DNA of 64,000 bases from Oryzias latipes (GCF_002234675.1 NC_019875.2:23526299-23590298); one strand, 5' to 3'; shown: positions 41,284 to 55,367, numbered from the stretch's first letter. Notes: generated by a model not told the origin, from the sequence alone. Numbers and translations: made by a program.

Positions 41284-41551
41284 CTAAACAAAGACATAAT
41301 CTTAAAATTCAATTTCTTTGAAGTTTCTGATTTTTTTACTTTTTAATAATTTAGCTTCATTTAGAAGCTACCCAACTGATTGAAGTTTTACTTTAACATG
41401 CTTACCTGGAGATGGTATAATTTCTGTAGTTTGAACAGTTTCATCTGTAAACCTTGAGACAACTTCTAAAATAAAGCAAGTTTGAAACAGTTTTAGTAAA
41501 AATATAAATAAAAATAAACCCCTCTTATACTCCTTTTGGTTGCCGTGTTTA

Positions 41552-42208
<657 letters not shown>

Positions 42209-42870
42209 CTAAGAAAATAAAAAATAAAAAACAATTTACTGTAGGTATAAATGCTCAAAGTTGCCCATACCCTGGGTGGGCACTGGTCTGTCAGTTTATA
42301 TTGGGCCAAACAAAATTCTCCAAATTTTCCCCTCATCCAATTCTAGACAAGGTTTTATTTTGGGGAAGTACCAGATATTCTCCAGTCAACTTCCTGACTC
42401 GTTTTGCATGTCAAGACGTTCGTCTCGGTCACACATCTTTCCTACATTCAGCTACCTTCTTTCATTGTCCGCTGTAGCTGGTAAAATTTATGGCTAAATT
42501 ATAACCCAGACTAGTAAAGTCAACTACAAATGTCCTGAGTGTCTATAGACAGGGCAAGTATGCAGGTGGGGAGACCAAAGAGGTTGCAATTTCAAATTAA
42601 AAGAAAGCTACATTTCAGAAATATGTATTCATTGTGACAAGTTATTCCCAGTCAAGTCTGCTCTGTAAAACAACGGGCTCTTAAGGTACTGCTGGTAAAG
42701 TTTCATAGAGTGGATTAGTTTAGAGCTTATTTAAATGCCAGTTGTCCTTTAATTTTGACCTTAAGGGCCAGTCTGAAAATACTGTGACAGGAAAACTATA
42801 GCGGGGAGAAAATAAATAAAACCTACAATCAATGACACTGAAGTAGAGAGGAATCCTAAAGTAATCTTAC
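42209..42870 (-). other. Intron 12 of the zonadhesin-like gene
   Basis: A 662-base intron at the boundary between the VWD block and the MAM2-4 block, longer than most introns in this gene. No repeat or exon recognised. Confidence 0.7.
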
Positions 42871-42924
42871 AAGTCTGTTCTGGACTTGAAGGTGAAGGGG
42901 TCGATGTTGGAAGTAGGCGTTGCG
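42871..42924 (-). other. Zonadhesin-like copy 1: Ser/Thr/Pro linker exon 12
   Basis: A 54-base exon encoding RLLPTSTPSPSSPEQT, joining the VWD part to the MAM part. Both splice sites fit (TTTACAG acceptor, GACTT|GTAAGA donor). Confidence 0.75.
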
Positions 42925-43062
42925 CTGTAAATAAAGTTTGACAACATTGAGCATAGATTTTTGTTCAAGAAGATTTGAATTTTGAAGTCAATTTAAAGAG
43001 CAAAGTTTAAAGAAAAAAAAAAATCAAAGTTTAGCATCTCAGCAGCTGAGCTCCTGACTTAC

Positions 43063-44264
43063 CACAGGCTGTTCCAGGCTCCCAGTTTGGAAGAGTCACT
43101 CCTGCAATCTGGCATGCTGATTCATAAGACTTCAGAGAGTCACATAGTGTGTGCTGATCACCACTGGTGGCACAGTAGTCATAAACACAACTATTGAGGT
43201 AGATACTTGGATGGACATGCTCCTGGCAAGCAGAAAATTCATCCTTAAACAGCATGGAACACTCCATGTTGGCAATGGTCTCACTGTCACATTGTCTGGG
43301 GTAAGTTTCCTCCGTAATGCACCTAAGGAACATTTACATTTTATTCTCTAACAAATGTTGAATTTGTCAAATGCAAATATTCAATGTAAGCAATTAAGAT
43401 TTCCTTTTGCTGGTCAAAACACAAGTTTCAGAAGCAAGTAGAGGTCTGTTTTTGGAGGATTAAACTACTCACTCATTTTGCACTCTCCAACTGTTTCCAA
43501 ATTCAGATGTCTCATTGGCAACATGCTCCCCTGGCATGTAGTAGTCATCACCTTGGAACCCAGAGTAAGTTCCACACAGTCCACAGAGATTATACTTGTA
43601 TTGCTCATCCACCTGCAGGAATAGTCTGCCCTGTCCATCAAGAATGACTTTTAAGCCGAAGGATGCCTTCAAGATTATGTAATTTTCCTCTGCATAGATC
43701 CACACTGCTCCATATGTACCGCTGACAGAGTGTGGAAGTCTGATAAGGTTCTCATGTACCTGGAGAGAAAATGCTTTAGTTGTAGATCGTTGACAAAGCA
43801 TTGTTATCACTTATTCTGCATTTGTGGCAGCCACCAGTACTACAATGGTAAACTAAGGAAACCTCTTTACTTACGTAGACTTCTCCACTTTGAGTCAAGG
43901 TACACCTCAGATCATCAACTTCAAGAGAGGCACTGTTAAGTTTTGACCTGGTGACGTTTTGAAGGGGAGGATGCATATTGTGTCCAATAACTGTAAAGTT
44001 CAATGATTGTGCATCACCGCATGATGTGGTCAGTATGTAACTGCAGCCCCCTTGAAAGTTGTAGGCCAAGTTGTCAAAGGTGATGTAATGGAGATCCCCA
44101 TACACACTGCATGTAGCTGGTTTAAAAGGGAAGCAGCCTCTGACTCCGTCCATTTCTTTACATACTTTGTTGTTGGAACACTGCAGCTTTGTGCATTCCA
44201 GGAGGTCATTACCCATGCATTGGCATTGTTGAATGCAGTCATCCCTCACAAACTGCTCTCCTTT
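43063..44264 (-). other. Zonadhesin-like copy 1: VWC-like, VWD2 and C8 (exons 9-11)
   Basis: A short Cys-rich lead ([17 protein letters not shown]) precedes VWD2 ([20 protein letters not shown] to [16 protein letters not shown]). The C8 block runs from [15 protein letters not shown] to [14 protein letters not shown]. No TIL follows; the next exon is a short linker. Confidence 0.9.
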
Positions 44265-44334
44265 CTGGCAGACATGGGAAAAAAAAAAGGTTAACAAATT
44301 AAGACATCTAAATTTTCCACATCTGCCTTCTTAC

Positions 44335-45965
44335 CTCATAGTATTTTCCATCATATAGGCATCCACAGTCTTCTGCTGTTATGCACTTATTCCTGCCAAG
44401 TTTGAATCCAGCATCACACTCGCACCTTTGCTCACAGCTTCCACAGCTAGTTTTGTTCTGACTGAAGCATGCCTTTGGACAGCCATCAGCACAGGCATTG
44501 TAGTGGCTGTTATTGCCACACATCAGAGCTGGAAGGAAAAATTTTTTTATCGACACTGCAATTTCATCTTTTCCATAATCTAGAATCGCAGCACTTACGA
44601 CAAAACATTGAGTTCCTCCACATGGGCAGAGCAGCTCCAGCATCCTGGCAAACACTGGCATAGAGCTGTAATGTCTTACACAGCTCTGCTTGATCACCAT
44701 GAGCAGAGCACATGTCTGAGACACAGGCCTTGAAATAGCTCTCGACTTTAACAACGGATGTACAGTTGGCAAAAGGCCCACTACCAGAGAGAAGTAGTCC
44801 ACAGTACATTTCACTGGCATATTCTTCCTCATCCAGTGGGTCACACTTTGGAGACACCAAAGCACTTTTACAGGAAGTGCTAGTTGTCTCAGTTTGCCAA
44901 CTCTCAGCTAAAGCCGTGACATTTTCTGCCATTGTACCATTAGCCATGAGAAAGTCATCTCTGTGGATATGGTTGAAGTTGCCACACAATCCACACACTT
45001 CATTAGAGAAGTTTGACGGCAGGATAACACTGATTGCTCCAGCATGGTCATAGGAAACAGACAGACCAAAACCTGCTTCCAGTAGTGTTGCAGCAGAGTT
45101 GCTTTGGATTTGAACATCAATACTAGTGTTGATGCTGAAGGGAAGGCTCTTCCAGACACCATTCACCTAAACACACAAATCAGGGTTGCTTACCGTAAAT
45201 TTACTGCAGAAATTATGATTATGGTGCAAACACATCTGGGAGAGTCACAAGCTGATTCAGTCTTTAAGCACATTCACTAGAGTGAGCTGATGTATGACCC
45301 AACTTTAAGTAGGCTAAAATGATAAATGCAGATTGAGAAGGATTTTATTTACTGCAGTATGGTTTAAGGGAGCCATCTTTATCAATTTTCCCCATTGTGG
45401 GATCAATGCAGTCCCATTTTCTTCAAAAGGTACAATACTACACCAGACAAGGTTCTAAGAATGTGAACCGTTAGTCAAATTATACTGCAAACCTGACAAC
45501 AAATTTGGTATAAGGCTAAACAAAGCAACTAAGGTGTAATTTAAATTTAGTTACTGTACATTACTTATTAAAACAAATAAAGACTCACCACAACTTTGTC
45601 TCTTTGCTTTTCTATCAGAGACACCATGATGTTCCCTAAAGTCATAGTAATCCCTTTGACCATGGTTATTGATGAATTGCCACCCTGCTCATTAACCACC
45701 TCAACACTGAACTTTTCCATGACTTCCGTGCAAGACTTTGTCAGCACATAGCTGCAGGGAGCCATGGACTGGAACTGAACGCCATCAAAGGTGCTGTACT
45801 CCGTGTGATCCCGGATGGTGCAAATCCCTGATGTGGAAAACTTATTGGAACCACAGATTTGGTCTTTTGGGCAGTTTGATGGAAAGCACAAGAGCATGCC
45901 AACTGAACACAGGCAACGAGTAGCGTCATCAGGCCAGAAGTCTGTGTCCGAGTCACACTGGTTTC
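44335..45965 (-). other. Zonadhesin-like copy 1: VWD1, C8 and TIL1 (exons 6-8)
   Basis: VWD1 begins [19 protein letters not shown] and ends with the [16 protein letters not shown] motif, which carries the CGLC pattern linked to disulphide multimer formation in von Willebrand-type proteins. A C8 block follows ([16 protein letters not shown] to [11 protein letters not shown]), then a TIL domain ([18 protein letters not shown] to CITAEDCGC). Confidence 0.9.
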
Positions 45966-46102
45966 CTGTGAGAAAGAGTTATGAAATCTCAAAACTGTCA
46001 AGCAAAATTGAAGGTGTACACAATGATTACCTCAATTTAAATTTTATGTCAACCTTTCATTTTGTAACCTAATGAAACAAACCTTTAAACAAAGATACTT
46101 AC

Positions 46103-46966
<864 letters not shown>

Positions 46967-49371
46967 GTTTGTGCATCCAAGGATGGTCAGCCAACTATTG
47001 CCAGTAATGATGTTGAATCCAGCTTTTGAGATGAAGGCACAATAATATGGTCCTGTGGAAAGACAGTTTAACTTTCAACTACCAATGCACAACTAAACAG
47101 GCTTAAGGTATTCTCAGAAATGCAGGTTAGAGGCACTTATTCTCCCAAACCAGATAACCTCAGTGGGAGGAGGACAAGGAGAGAAAAAAAAAAGCCCAAG
47201 TTATAAAAAGGGCTGGACTCTATGTGGGGCAGGTGACATTGTAAAGTAAACAGTTTCAGTCACTGAGTTAAAAGGCTTACTTCATAATAGAGATCACTTA
47301 ATACTTGTACAACTTGATTGCTGTACATTCTAATATGGGGGTGGGGGGTGTCAAACAAGAAAACAAGCACCATGAAGAAAAAAAGAAAGACAATCGAATA
47401 TACTTCAAAATTGATAGTACTGTGTTCTCAACTTGTTAGAATAACTGCTGGTGATGGAGGTACACTTCAAAACTCACCCCTACAAAGACGGGCTCCGTAG
47501 GTTAGCTTTGCAACATGAGCACGTCTGATTTTAATAGATGCTGCCTCACCAGGCTTCATTCATGCCTAATGACAAACTTGATCATTCATTTAAAACAGGT
47601 GAGCTGGAGGAAAAAAATATGTCACAAGTTCTGCCTGAAAGAAAAAATACAGACACTTCTTCAACAAATATTGATTTATTGGTATGATTTGTGCAAATTA
47701 TTTTGATTTGACTATTTTTCTATTTGGGCTAAATGTGTACACTAAAGGATTCAAACAAAAGCTTTAAGGAGACACTGCAGACAGATTAAAAGTGTAGTTT
47801 ACAGCAAAAATTCAATTGGTAGGCCTATATCCTATGTTCAACCTGAAAAACTGACATTTTAAAATTTTCTGAATGATAGACGGGCAAGTCTTTCATTTTT
47901 CTCCTGGAACTGAGATCTGTGATTTCATAGAAAGACATACCCAAGACACCACCCATGGTGAGTCAGCTTGTCCAATGCGTAGTGTAGAAAAGCGACACAA
48001 GTCACGTCTACCATGTGACCTGGAGATGTTGTAAAAACCAGCTTCAGCTTTTGTTTGCTAAAGAACATTAAGTATGGGTTAGTCAGATAGCATGCCACAG
48101 AACAAGAACAGTTATTGAAAAAGAGATAAGAAAAAGGCACTTTGTGGGTAGTGCTGTTTGAACACTTTAATGTGACATTCCTGAAGAATGTATCAGTAGA
48201 GTAGGTGGTCCAAACCATGAAGACTCCTTTGTAATTCTCCAAGTTTATTTACTGAATGGGTAACAGTATTGTTGATAGAGTAATATTTTCTTAGCACCAA
48301 AGTCTAACTTTTAGAGCTAATTTCCAATCCTAGTCCCTTACATTCCAAGAAAAATAAAACAAAACAATAAAAAAACTTTAAGAATATATAAAGTATTACT
48401 GACTACATGAAGAACCCATCTGCTAATCTGTTACTTTAAATTTGCTTTTCCATGATAAGAAAAGCAAATTTACCAATTTAATGTTTAATCACTGTAAGCA
48501 TACAAATGTCTTCCTGAGGACTTTTTCAAATGTTTTTTAAACTATTAAAGTATCTTCACATTTACTTACAGTAGAAAAAACTGGAAACCTTTCAAAGCTG
48601 TAAAGTTGACAAGATTATACAAGAAACCCCCATCAATAACTTAAATCTTTGGTCATGTGGAATAGGACAATATCACATATTTGGAAATCTGCTAGTCTAC
48701 ATTGACATATTGTAGAAAAAAGAAATCACAACTGGTAAATTTGACTCCACAGGAAGTTGCAAAAAAACAAGAATAAGTATTAAGAATCTGGGGCTCTAAG
48801 GGTCACAGTACACTGCAGATGATCCATGACAAATGAAACCATGTTTGCTATTAATACCTTGTTTGGTTGTGTGGCTGTGAAGTATTGCAAAATAGAACAC
48901 TACGGTTAGCGGACACAAACAGTGAAACATGTCATATATGTCTCATTTGCACACAGATTTCAGTGAGGTGGAGCAGTCTGTTGCACCACAAAATGTTCTA
49001 AAGTAATTCATTAAAAAAATCTAATGAAAGAATTAACTAAGCCTGTCTCGAATGACAGTTTAGACCCATTGCGCAACTTAATAGCTGACAAGTGACTTTC
49101 TGTTTTTTGTAAAGAGCCTTCAGAAAAGTGTTTCAGGTCATGGATTTAAGATAAAGGTCTGAACGATTAGGAATTAAGGGGTCAGCATTCTTCCTCACAA
49201 TTCATAACTGACAGGTGAACGACGTAAAAGCAGTGAAACATTTCAGTAACTTTCCACTCACCACAGAGATTTGCCATATAGTTTGTAAATGTTCAAAAAT
49301 GGAAGCTTTGTTTATAGTACCCCTTTTTTGTTGAATTCTGCAGTTCTTTGCTGGAGCTTATAAATTCTCAT
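46967..49371. other. 5' flank of zonadhesin-like copy 1
   Basis: AT-rich. A TTATAA core lies at 47201-47206, about 240 bases upstream of the start codon, and a TCTTTCCACAG acceptor-like site on the minus strand ends at about 47054, so a non-coding first exon is possible. Nothing else coding is supported; the 105-codon minus-strand frame at 47,925-48,242 has no recognisable domain. Confidence 0.4.
47199..47210. promoter_or_regulatory. TATA-like motif upstream of the zonadhesin-like gene
   Basis: GTTATAAAAAGG reads as a strong TATA box on the plus strand, and its TTATAA core also gives a weaker TATAAC for the minus strand, the direction of the neighbouring gene. No plus-strand gene follows. 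Confidence 0.25.
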
Positions 49372-50967
49372 TGGAGTTCATCACGCCTTCTTTTGAAGAA
49401 GCAGATAATGAGGACTTTGGGTTGAGGCTGTCTATTACCCGAGCTGAAGTCACTGAGGTAGTCAACAAGCTCCTCAGTGGCAATGCCCCGGGAGTGGATG
49501 AAGTCCGCCCTGAGTACCTCAAGTCTCTGGATGCTGTGGGAGTGTCTTGGCTGACACGTCTCTGCAGCATCGCGCGGCAGTCGGGAACTGTACCACTGGA
49601 CTGGCAGACAGGGGTGGTGGTTCCCCTCTTTAAGAAGGGGGACCGGAGGTTGTGTTCCAACTACAGGGGAATTACACTCCTCAGCCAACCTGCGAAAGTC
49701 TACGCCAGGGTACTGGAGAGGAGAGTCCGTCCGATGGTCGAACCTCAGATTCAGGAACAACAGTGCGGTTTCCGTCCTGGTCGTGGAACAGTGGACCAGC
49801 TCTACACCCTATCTAGGGTACTGGAAGGATTGTGGGAGTTCGCTCATCCAGTCCATATGTGTTTTGTGGATTTGGAGAAGGCGTTAGACCGCATTCCCCG
49901 TGGTATACTGTGGAGGGTGCTCTGGGAGTATGGGGTCCGGGGAGCCTTACTGAGGGCTGTCCGGTCTATGTATGGCCGGAGTAGGAGCTTGGTTCGCACA
50001 GCCAGCAATAAGTCAGACCTGTTCCCGGTCCATGTTGGACTCCGGCAGGGCTGCCCTTTATCACCGGTTCTGTTCATAGTTTTTATGGACAGAATTTCTA
50101 GGCGCAGCCAGGGGCCGGAGGGGGTCTGGTTTGGGGACCACAGGATTTCCTCTCTGCTTTTTGCAGATTATGTTGTCCTGTTGGCTTCATCGAACCGGGA
50201 CCTCCAGCGTGCATTGGGGCGGTTTGTGGCAGAGTGTGAAGTGGCTGGGATGAGGGTCAGCACCGCTAAATCTGAGGCCATGGTTCTCGACCGGAGAAAG
50301 GTAGTTTGCCAATTCTCGGTGGGTGGAGTGTCCCTGCCCCAGGTGGAGGAGTTTAAATACCTTAGGGTCTTGTTCACGAGTGAGGGAAGACCGGAGCGTG
50401 GAGCGGCATCCGTAGTTATGCGGTCGCTGTATTGGTCCGTCGTGATGAAGAGAGAGCTGAGCCAAAAGCAAAGCTCTCCATTTACCGGTCGATCTTCGTT
50501 CCAATACTCACCTATGGTCATGAGCTCTGGGTCATGACCGAAAGAACGAGGTCCCGAATACATGTGGCCGAAATGAGCTTCCTCCGCAGGGTGGCTGGGT
50601 GCTCCCTTAGAGATAGGGTGAGAAGCTCGGTCACCCGCAGAGAGCTCGGAGTAGAACCGCTTCTCCTCCACATCGAAAGGAGCCAGTTGAGGTGGCTCGG
50701 GCATCTAGTCCGGATGCCTCCTGGGCGCCTCCCTGGAGAGGTGTCCCGGGCATGTCCCACTGGGCGGAGGCCCCGGGGAAGACCCAGGACAAGTTGGAGA
50801 GACTAGGTCTCTCGGCTGGCCTGGGAACGCCTCGGGGTCCCCCCAGAGGAGCTGGAGGAATGGGCTGGGGCGAGGGAAGTCTGGGCATCTCTGCTTAGAC
50901 TGCTGCCCCTGCGACCCGGTCCCGGATGAGCAGAGGAAGATGGATGGATGGATGGATGGAGTTCATC
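49372..50967 (+). mobile_element. Rex3/RTE-like non-LTR retrotransposon, 5' truncated, with target-site duplication
   Basis: The element body is about 49,383-50,956. It is flanked by an 11-base direct repeat, TGGAGTTCATC, at 49372-49382 and 50957-50967, a target-site duplication whose first four bases can also belong to the tail. The 3' tail is (GATG)n, as described for Rex3. The coding frame (49,383 to about 50,468) gives the reverse transcriptase palm and fingers: PLFKKGDRR, QCGFRPGRGTVDQL, LRQGCPLSPVLF and LLFADYVVLLAS. The catalytic FADD is changed to FADY, which should abolish activity. At about 50,468 the frame shifts by one base and continues in another frame through YGHELWVMTERTRSRI to GRRPRGRPRTSWRD. 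The endonuclease region is absent. Confidence 0.92.
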
Positions 50968-51589
50968 TGCTAGACTGCAGCAGATCTGATATGGAGTAAT
51001 ACTTCTGAAGATTCCTGAATTTGCAGTAGACTACATCCTGGAACAAGGTACAGTAGCTTAACAGCATGAGGGGAAAAACACTGACTGAGATTTCAAAATC
51101 TGTCTATTTTTAAAACAACAAACATTTTGTGGGAGACAGATTTGAGACAAATATGTAAAACTGTTAAAAATAGTTTTGAAACAATTGCAATATGTTAGTT
51201 GTAAAAACAAATAGTTACATTCAATATAAATTGAATTCACATCGAATGAACCTATGATAAATTGTTTATAAAACACTATATCTTTTCAATTAAGACTTAT
51301 TTATTTATAAATGGAAAAAATCGTTTTCATTGTACAACTGAAAATCAAAGAATTTACCAAAACGGTCCAAAAAAATAAATATAGAAACCCATGGTAGACC
51401 ATGCAACTAATTTAGGTTAAATAACACCAGGGTGTCACTGTGATGTAGTTCACTGCTTGAGATTAATTTATATTCCAGAAATCAGTGTCTACAGCTAAGT
51501 GTGCCATTTACAATTGCTCTCTCATGTGAAAAACAAGACATATGTGAACGTGATCCAGACGTGATTCTGGCAAGGCCAGAAGCCGGGGA
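50968..51589. other. Non-coding stretch before the GC-rich repeat
   Basis: AT-rich, no exon or repeat recognised. It is the last unique sequence before the repeat that borders duplication copy 2. Confidence 0.4.
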
Positions 51590-52785
51590 TCACATCACAC
51601 CTGAGCCGGGGGTGTCAGTGTCCCTGTGGTTTGGGTTCTGGTCCTTGCCCCTGAGTGCTGGCCCTCGCCAAATTTCCAACTGTGGCCGAGCCTGGTCGGG
51701 CGATGTTTACATGTTTACAACACCCCTTCTGGACCCCCTTTTCTCCTGGGTGCCGGCCCTTGCTCCTCCCTGGACCAACCGTGGGCCGGGTGTGTGGCTG
51801 CCTGGAGCGTGGAGCGGGTCTCCCTTGGGGGGTCCTGGCTCGTACCTGGGGTTGGGGCAGGGGGATGCCCAGAACTCCTGAGTGGTGATGAGGTGCTCGT
51901 CTGGGGCTGTGGGCACTCTTCTAGGGTGGGGGCCTGCATTGGGCCCTCCCCGCGCGGCGAGGGGGCTGCTCTACTGGTTGGGCCAGGGCTGCACTCTCTG
52001 TACCCCCATGCCTCCCTGCTCTCTGGCTCTGGGGGCCCCCGTGGCGGTCCTGCTGGCCCTGGCCTGGGTGGCGGATGTGATCGCCCGGGGGGGGGGGGGT
52101 TCGGGCTGCCGCAGCTGCTGTGGCGGGGGTCTTGGTGTGGGGATGGCTGGGTACTCTCCCTCCTTCTTTTCACATTCCACCATCCATTTTAGAAGAACAT
52201 AAACACTCACTTAAGCACAGATGTTATCTCACCTTTGCACAAATAATTTGTGTGATTGAATGAAATATCTCACACTAGTTGGTTTGAAGGCATAAGTATG
52301 CATGTGTGAACACTATCTGTATGGTGTACATGTTGACATATGGACATTTTTGCAGCCAACAGGTATGTTTATAACATTCATTTGAGTGTGTGTGTGGACA
52401 GGCCTCGCCCCCTTCTAGATTTGTATTACATCTGAACCTCACTGTAATGATAAACATCCAGAAACTTGTTGTCTTATGCTGCTTCATGGTTTACACCCCC
52501 CCCCCCCCCCCCCCATCACCTTCCTACCTCCCCTCTCTAATATCCTTCTTTCTTCTTCCCTCCTTACCTTTTCCGTCCGGTCCAACACAAAAGATTTTCA
52601 AATACGTTTAAAATGAATAAAGTTTGGCCTCAATTACAAAAGGGGATTATTCAGACATATCTCTGGTTTATCAGAAGATTCATAACCCCCTGTTGTTAAA
52701 GTAAAATATGTGCAATACAAGAGGCCTTCAGCTCTCATCTGTTTGCCCAACTGTTGGACAGGACAAGTTTAAAAAACAAAAAAAC
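51590..52785 (+). repeat. GC-rich interspersed repeat, copy X1 (5' truncated)
   Basis: Matches 56,410-57,595 throughout: the block CGCCAAATTTCCAACTGTGG, a run of GGGGGTCCTGGCTCGTACCT-like sequence, then AT-richer GTCCGGTCCAACAC and GGACAGGACAAGTTT, and an A-rich end. The many long overlapping frames on both strands result from high G+C and lack conservation between copies. It also holds a run of about 18 C at 52,497-52,514. I do not recognise a named family. Confidence 0.8.
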
Positions 52786-53726
52786 AAATACAAAAACCAC
52801 ACACAATGGAAATCTAGCTGCTATCCTGCTGCTGATAAACAAATTTACATATGCATTAAAAAAAAAACTGGTTGGTTTCAAAAGTCTTGTCATTGTAAAA
52901 AACGCAGCAAGCCCCAGTTGCTCCATTAAACAATTTCTAGAAGTTAACATTTATACTTCGTTTAGATTCAGAGGACTGCAATTGACATTACCCACATCTA
53001 TTAAACTACAGAAGGTGTGCTTTGTGTTTATACTAAATGTTGCAGATCAGCTATGTGGTAACTCTTTCAGCAGTATTTGTTCTGCAAGTTCCATTCAACA
53101 TGGATGATCGAAAACAAAGTTATGCAAAATAAAGAAAACAAAAAGTGAAACATGTTTTAAGTGACAAATAGAATGCATTTATTTTTTTACAATTTACAAT
53201 TTAATTTCCTGCCAAAATATGCTGAACCGCTTAATTCCAAGCTTGGAGCTCTGGTATTTTTCTTCATCTGCTCGCAGTTTGCTGTAAATTGCATGCACTG
53301 ATTTAGGCTTTCAGGGCTTTAACCCTTTTAAAACTTTTTGAATGTTAAAAATGTTTTCAGGTCCAGCCAATCTGGTGCTGCTTTAATGTAGTCACTGTTG
53401 TTGTTTTTATCTGTAAAGCATTTTTGCATTTTCTTATTTCCTTATAATCTTTAATGCTCACCTGGTGAGTGAACTCTTTTGTGAACTGAATGTTAAAGGT
53501 TAGAATATTTGCTTGTTAAAATTATTCAAAAATGGGGAAAATATTTGTCTGTGGATTGTTGTAACCCATTGAATCATTTGAATCACTAAATACACTGGAT
53601 TGCTACTTTTTGGTTAATGTTAGCATAAACTAGCCTAACAACTACTTATCAAGATTTTCTTTGGTATGATCAACATCTGCAGCACTGCTTCTCACACATA
53701 AAAGACGAGCAGCCTTATATTTCTTA

Positions 53727-54424
53727 TTAGTGGTGAAATCCAGTTTTTTTCACCTGAGACAACTGGCCAAGGTTAAACCTCTCCTCTCCCGCCATGACTT
53801 TGAGATTTTAATCCATGCTTTTATTTCAACACGTTTGGACTACTGTAATGCTCTCTATGTTGGGCTTTCCCAGAAATTACTTGCTCGTTTGCAGTTAGTC
53901 CAAAATGCAGCTGCCCGTCTTCTAACTGGTACACGGAAACAAGAACATATCACTCCCATTTTAGCATCTCTTCACTGGCTCCCAGTTCGCTTACGCATTG
54001 ATTTTAAAATTCTCCTATTTGTTTTTAAATGTCTCCATGGACTCGCCCCAAAATATTTGTCTGACCTGATTCAGGTGTACAATCCCCCCCGCTCCCTTAG
54101 GTCAACAAATCAGACACAGCTGGTCGTCTCGAAGACCAGGAGAAAACTGAGAGGTGACCGAGCCTTCTCAGTCTTCGGACCAAAAATCTGGAACGAATTG
54201 CCCCTGTACCTCAGACAGATAAACTCACTCAGTATTTTTAAATCTGCTCTTAAAACATATTTTTTCACTTTGGCTTTTAACTGAGTTGGGATCCGGACCT
54301 ATTTTATGTGTTTTATGCTTTATATTTTTATGTGCTTTTATTAATTTTTGTATTGTTCAGCACTTTGGTGAACCTTGTTCTGTTTAAAGTGCTTTATAAA
54401 TAAAGTTGAGTTGAGTTGAGTTGA
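53727..54424 (+). mobile_element. L2-like LINE 3' fragment inserted in copy 2
   Basis: Absent from the matching place in copy 1 (about 29,491), so that site is an empty allele of this insertion. It encodes 184 residues (53,730-54,284) of the reverse transcriptase C-terminal region with the hallmark STRLDYCNALY and LQLVQNAAARLLTGTRK, typical of L2/Maui-type fish LINEs. The 3' end is a short (TTGAG)n tail at about 54,403-54,424. The frame is open, but the RT core and endonuclease are missing, so it cannot move alone. Confidence 0.88.
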
Positions 54425-54817
54425 TTATTTGATTTATATTTTTCTTTACTCAAATTGTTCTTGCAATTAATTATTGTTGTCTTTTTTGAAAATTTGATAA
54501 AAACCCAATAAAAAGAAATTGAAAAACAATTAAAAAAAGCAACCTGGTCCAAAAGTCCAAGAGAAGTTTCTCTTTAGTGGTATATTCTCTTTATTTACTT
54601 TGGGTTTGACCATGTTTACACATAAATAGGTCATAGTATATTAACAAATCCAACATTAAATCAAAGAAAAAGCTTCAGTCTTTTCAGAGAGCCATCCACA
54701 GCGCTTTTACTATACAGTTGCGCCCTCCACTGGCTGAACCGAATATAGCTCCTCAGATGAATTTGATACTTCTGATTGAGAAAGTGCAGCCCTCACAGTT
54801 TTGCTGCATCAGGATCT

Positions 54818-55367
54818 CAGTTGCAAACTCAAACTCAGTTGCAGAGGGAGCCTAATTTCAAAACAGACTTTAGGTTGCAGCCGAACAAGATAAATATCTA
54901 TTGAACACACTAAAGCTAAACTTTTAAACCTTTAAAACTTTAACTTAATTTTAACTTTTTAAACATAAATGTAAATAAAAACAGACAGGAATATTAATCC
55001 TCACATTAATGGATTACTCAACCACCTCAACCTATTCCCAAAATCTTTACATTACATGAATCATAAGAATGTCCAGAAATTGTGTAATTTATTTGATCTA
55101 TTTAAACTTTTGTAATAGACCCTTACTTTTAGTGATTATTTTTTAAGTTATATTTGTTTACATATTTGGGTTTTCTTTGTCTACCTTTATCTCAGAATTG
55201 ATATTGTTGTCATTGACAGACATGCCGTGGTTGTTTGTTAAATATTTGCTTCAATAAAAAAATAAAATAAATAAAATAATTTTGGGTGCATTCCCTGCGG
55301 GCGCCACAAGGGGTGCTCGCGGGCGCACTGGCGCCCGCGGGCACAGGGTTGGTGACCCCTGCTTTAG
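54818..55367. other. Copy-2-specific spacer
   Basis: AT-rich sequence with no partner in copy 1. It ends in a GC-rich transposon-like terminus (55,280-55,357). Confidence 0.5.
55280..55357. mobile_element. Possible hAT-type transposon end
   Basis: GC-rich, partly self-complementary sequence (GCGGGCGCC ... GGCGCCCGCGGGC) ending GGTTGGTGACCCCTG, which reversed reads CAGGGGTCACCAACC, the style of hAT terminal inverted repeats in fish. No opposite terminus was found, so the element is incomplete. Confidence 0.4.

Noticed and set aside
47925-48242. 105-codon minus-strand frame upstream of the zonadhesin-like gene
   Set aside because: No recognisable domain, no splice or promoter context, and the length is within chance expectation.
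51501-52202. Several long overlapping frames (up to 188 codons) in GC-rich DNA
   Set aside because: They overlap on both strands, are Gly/Pro/Trp-rich, and do not keep their frame in the other copy of the repeat at 56.4-57.0 kb. They follow from base composition.
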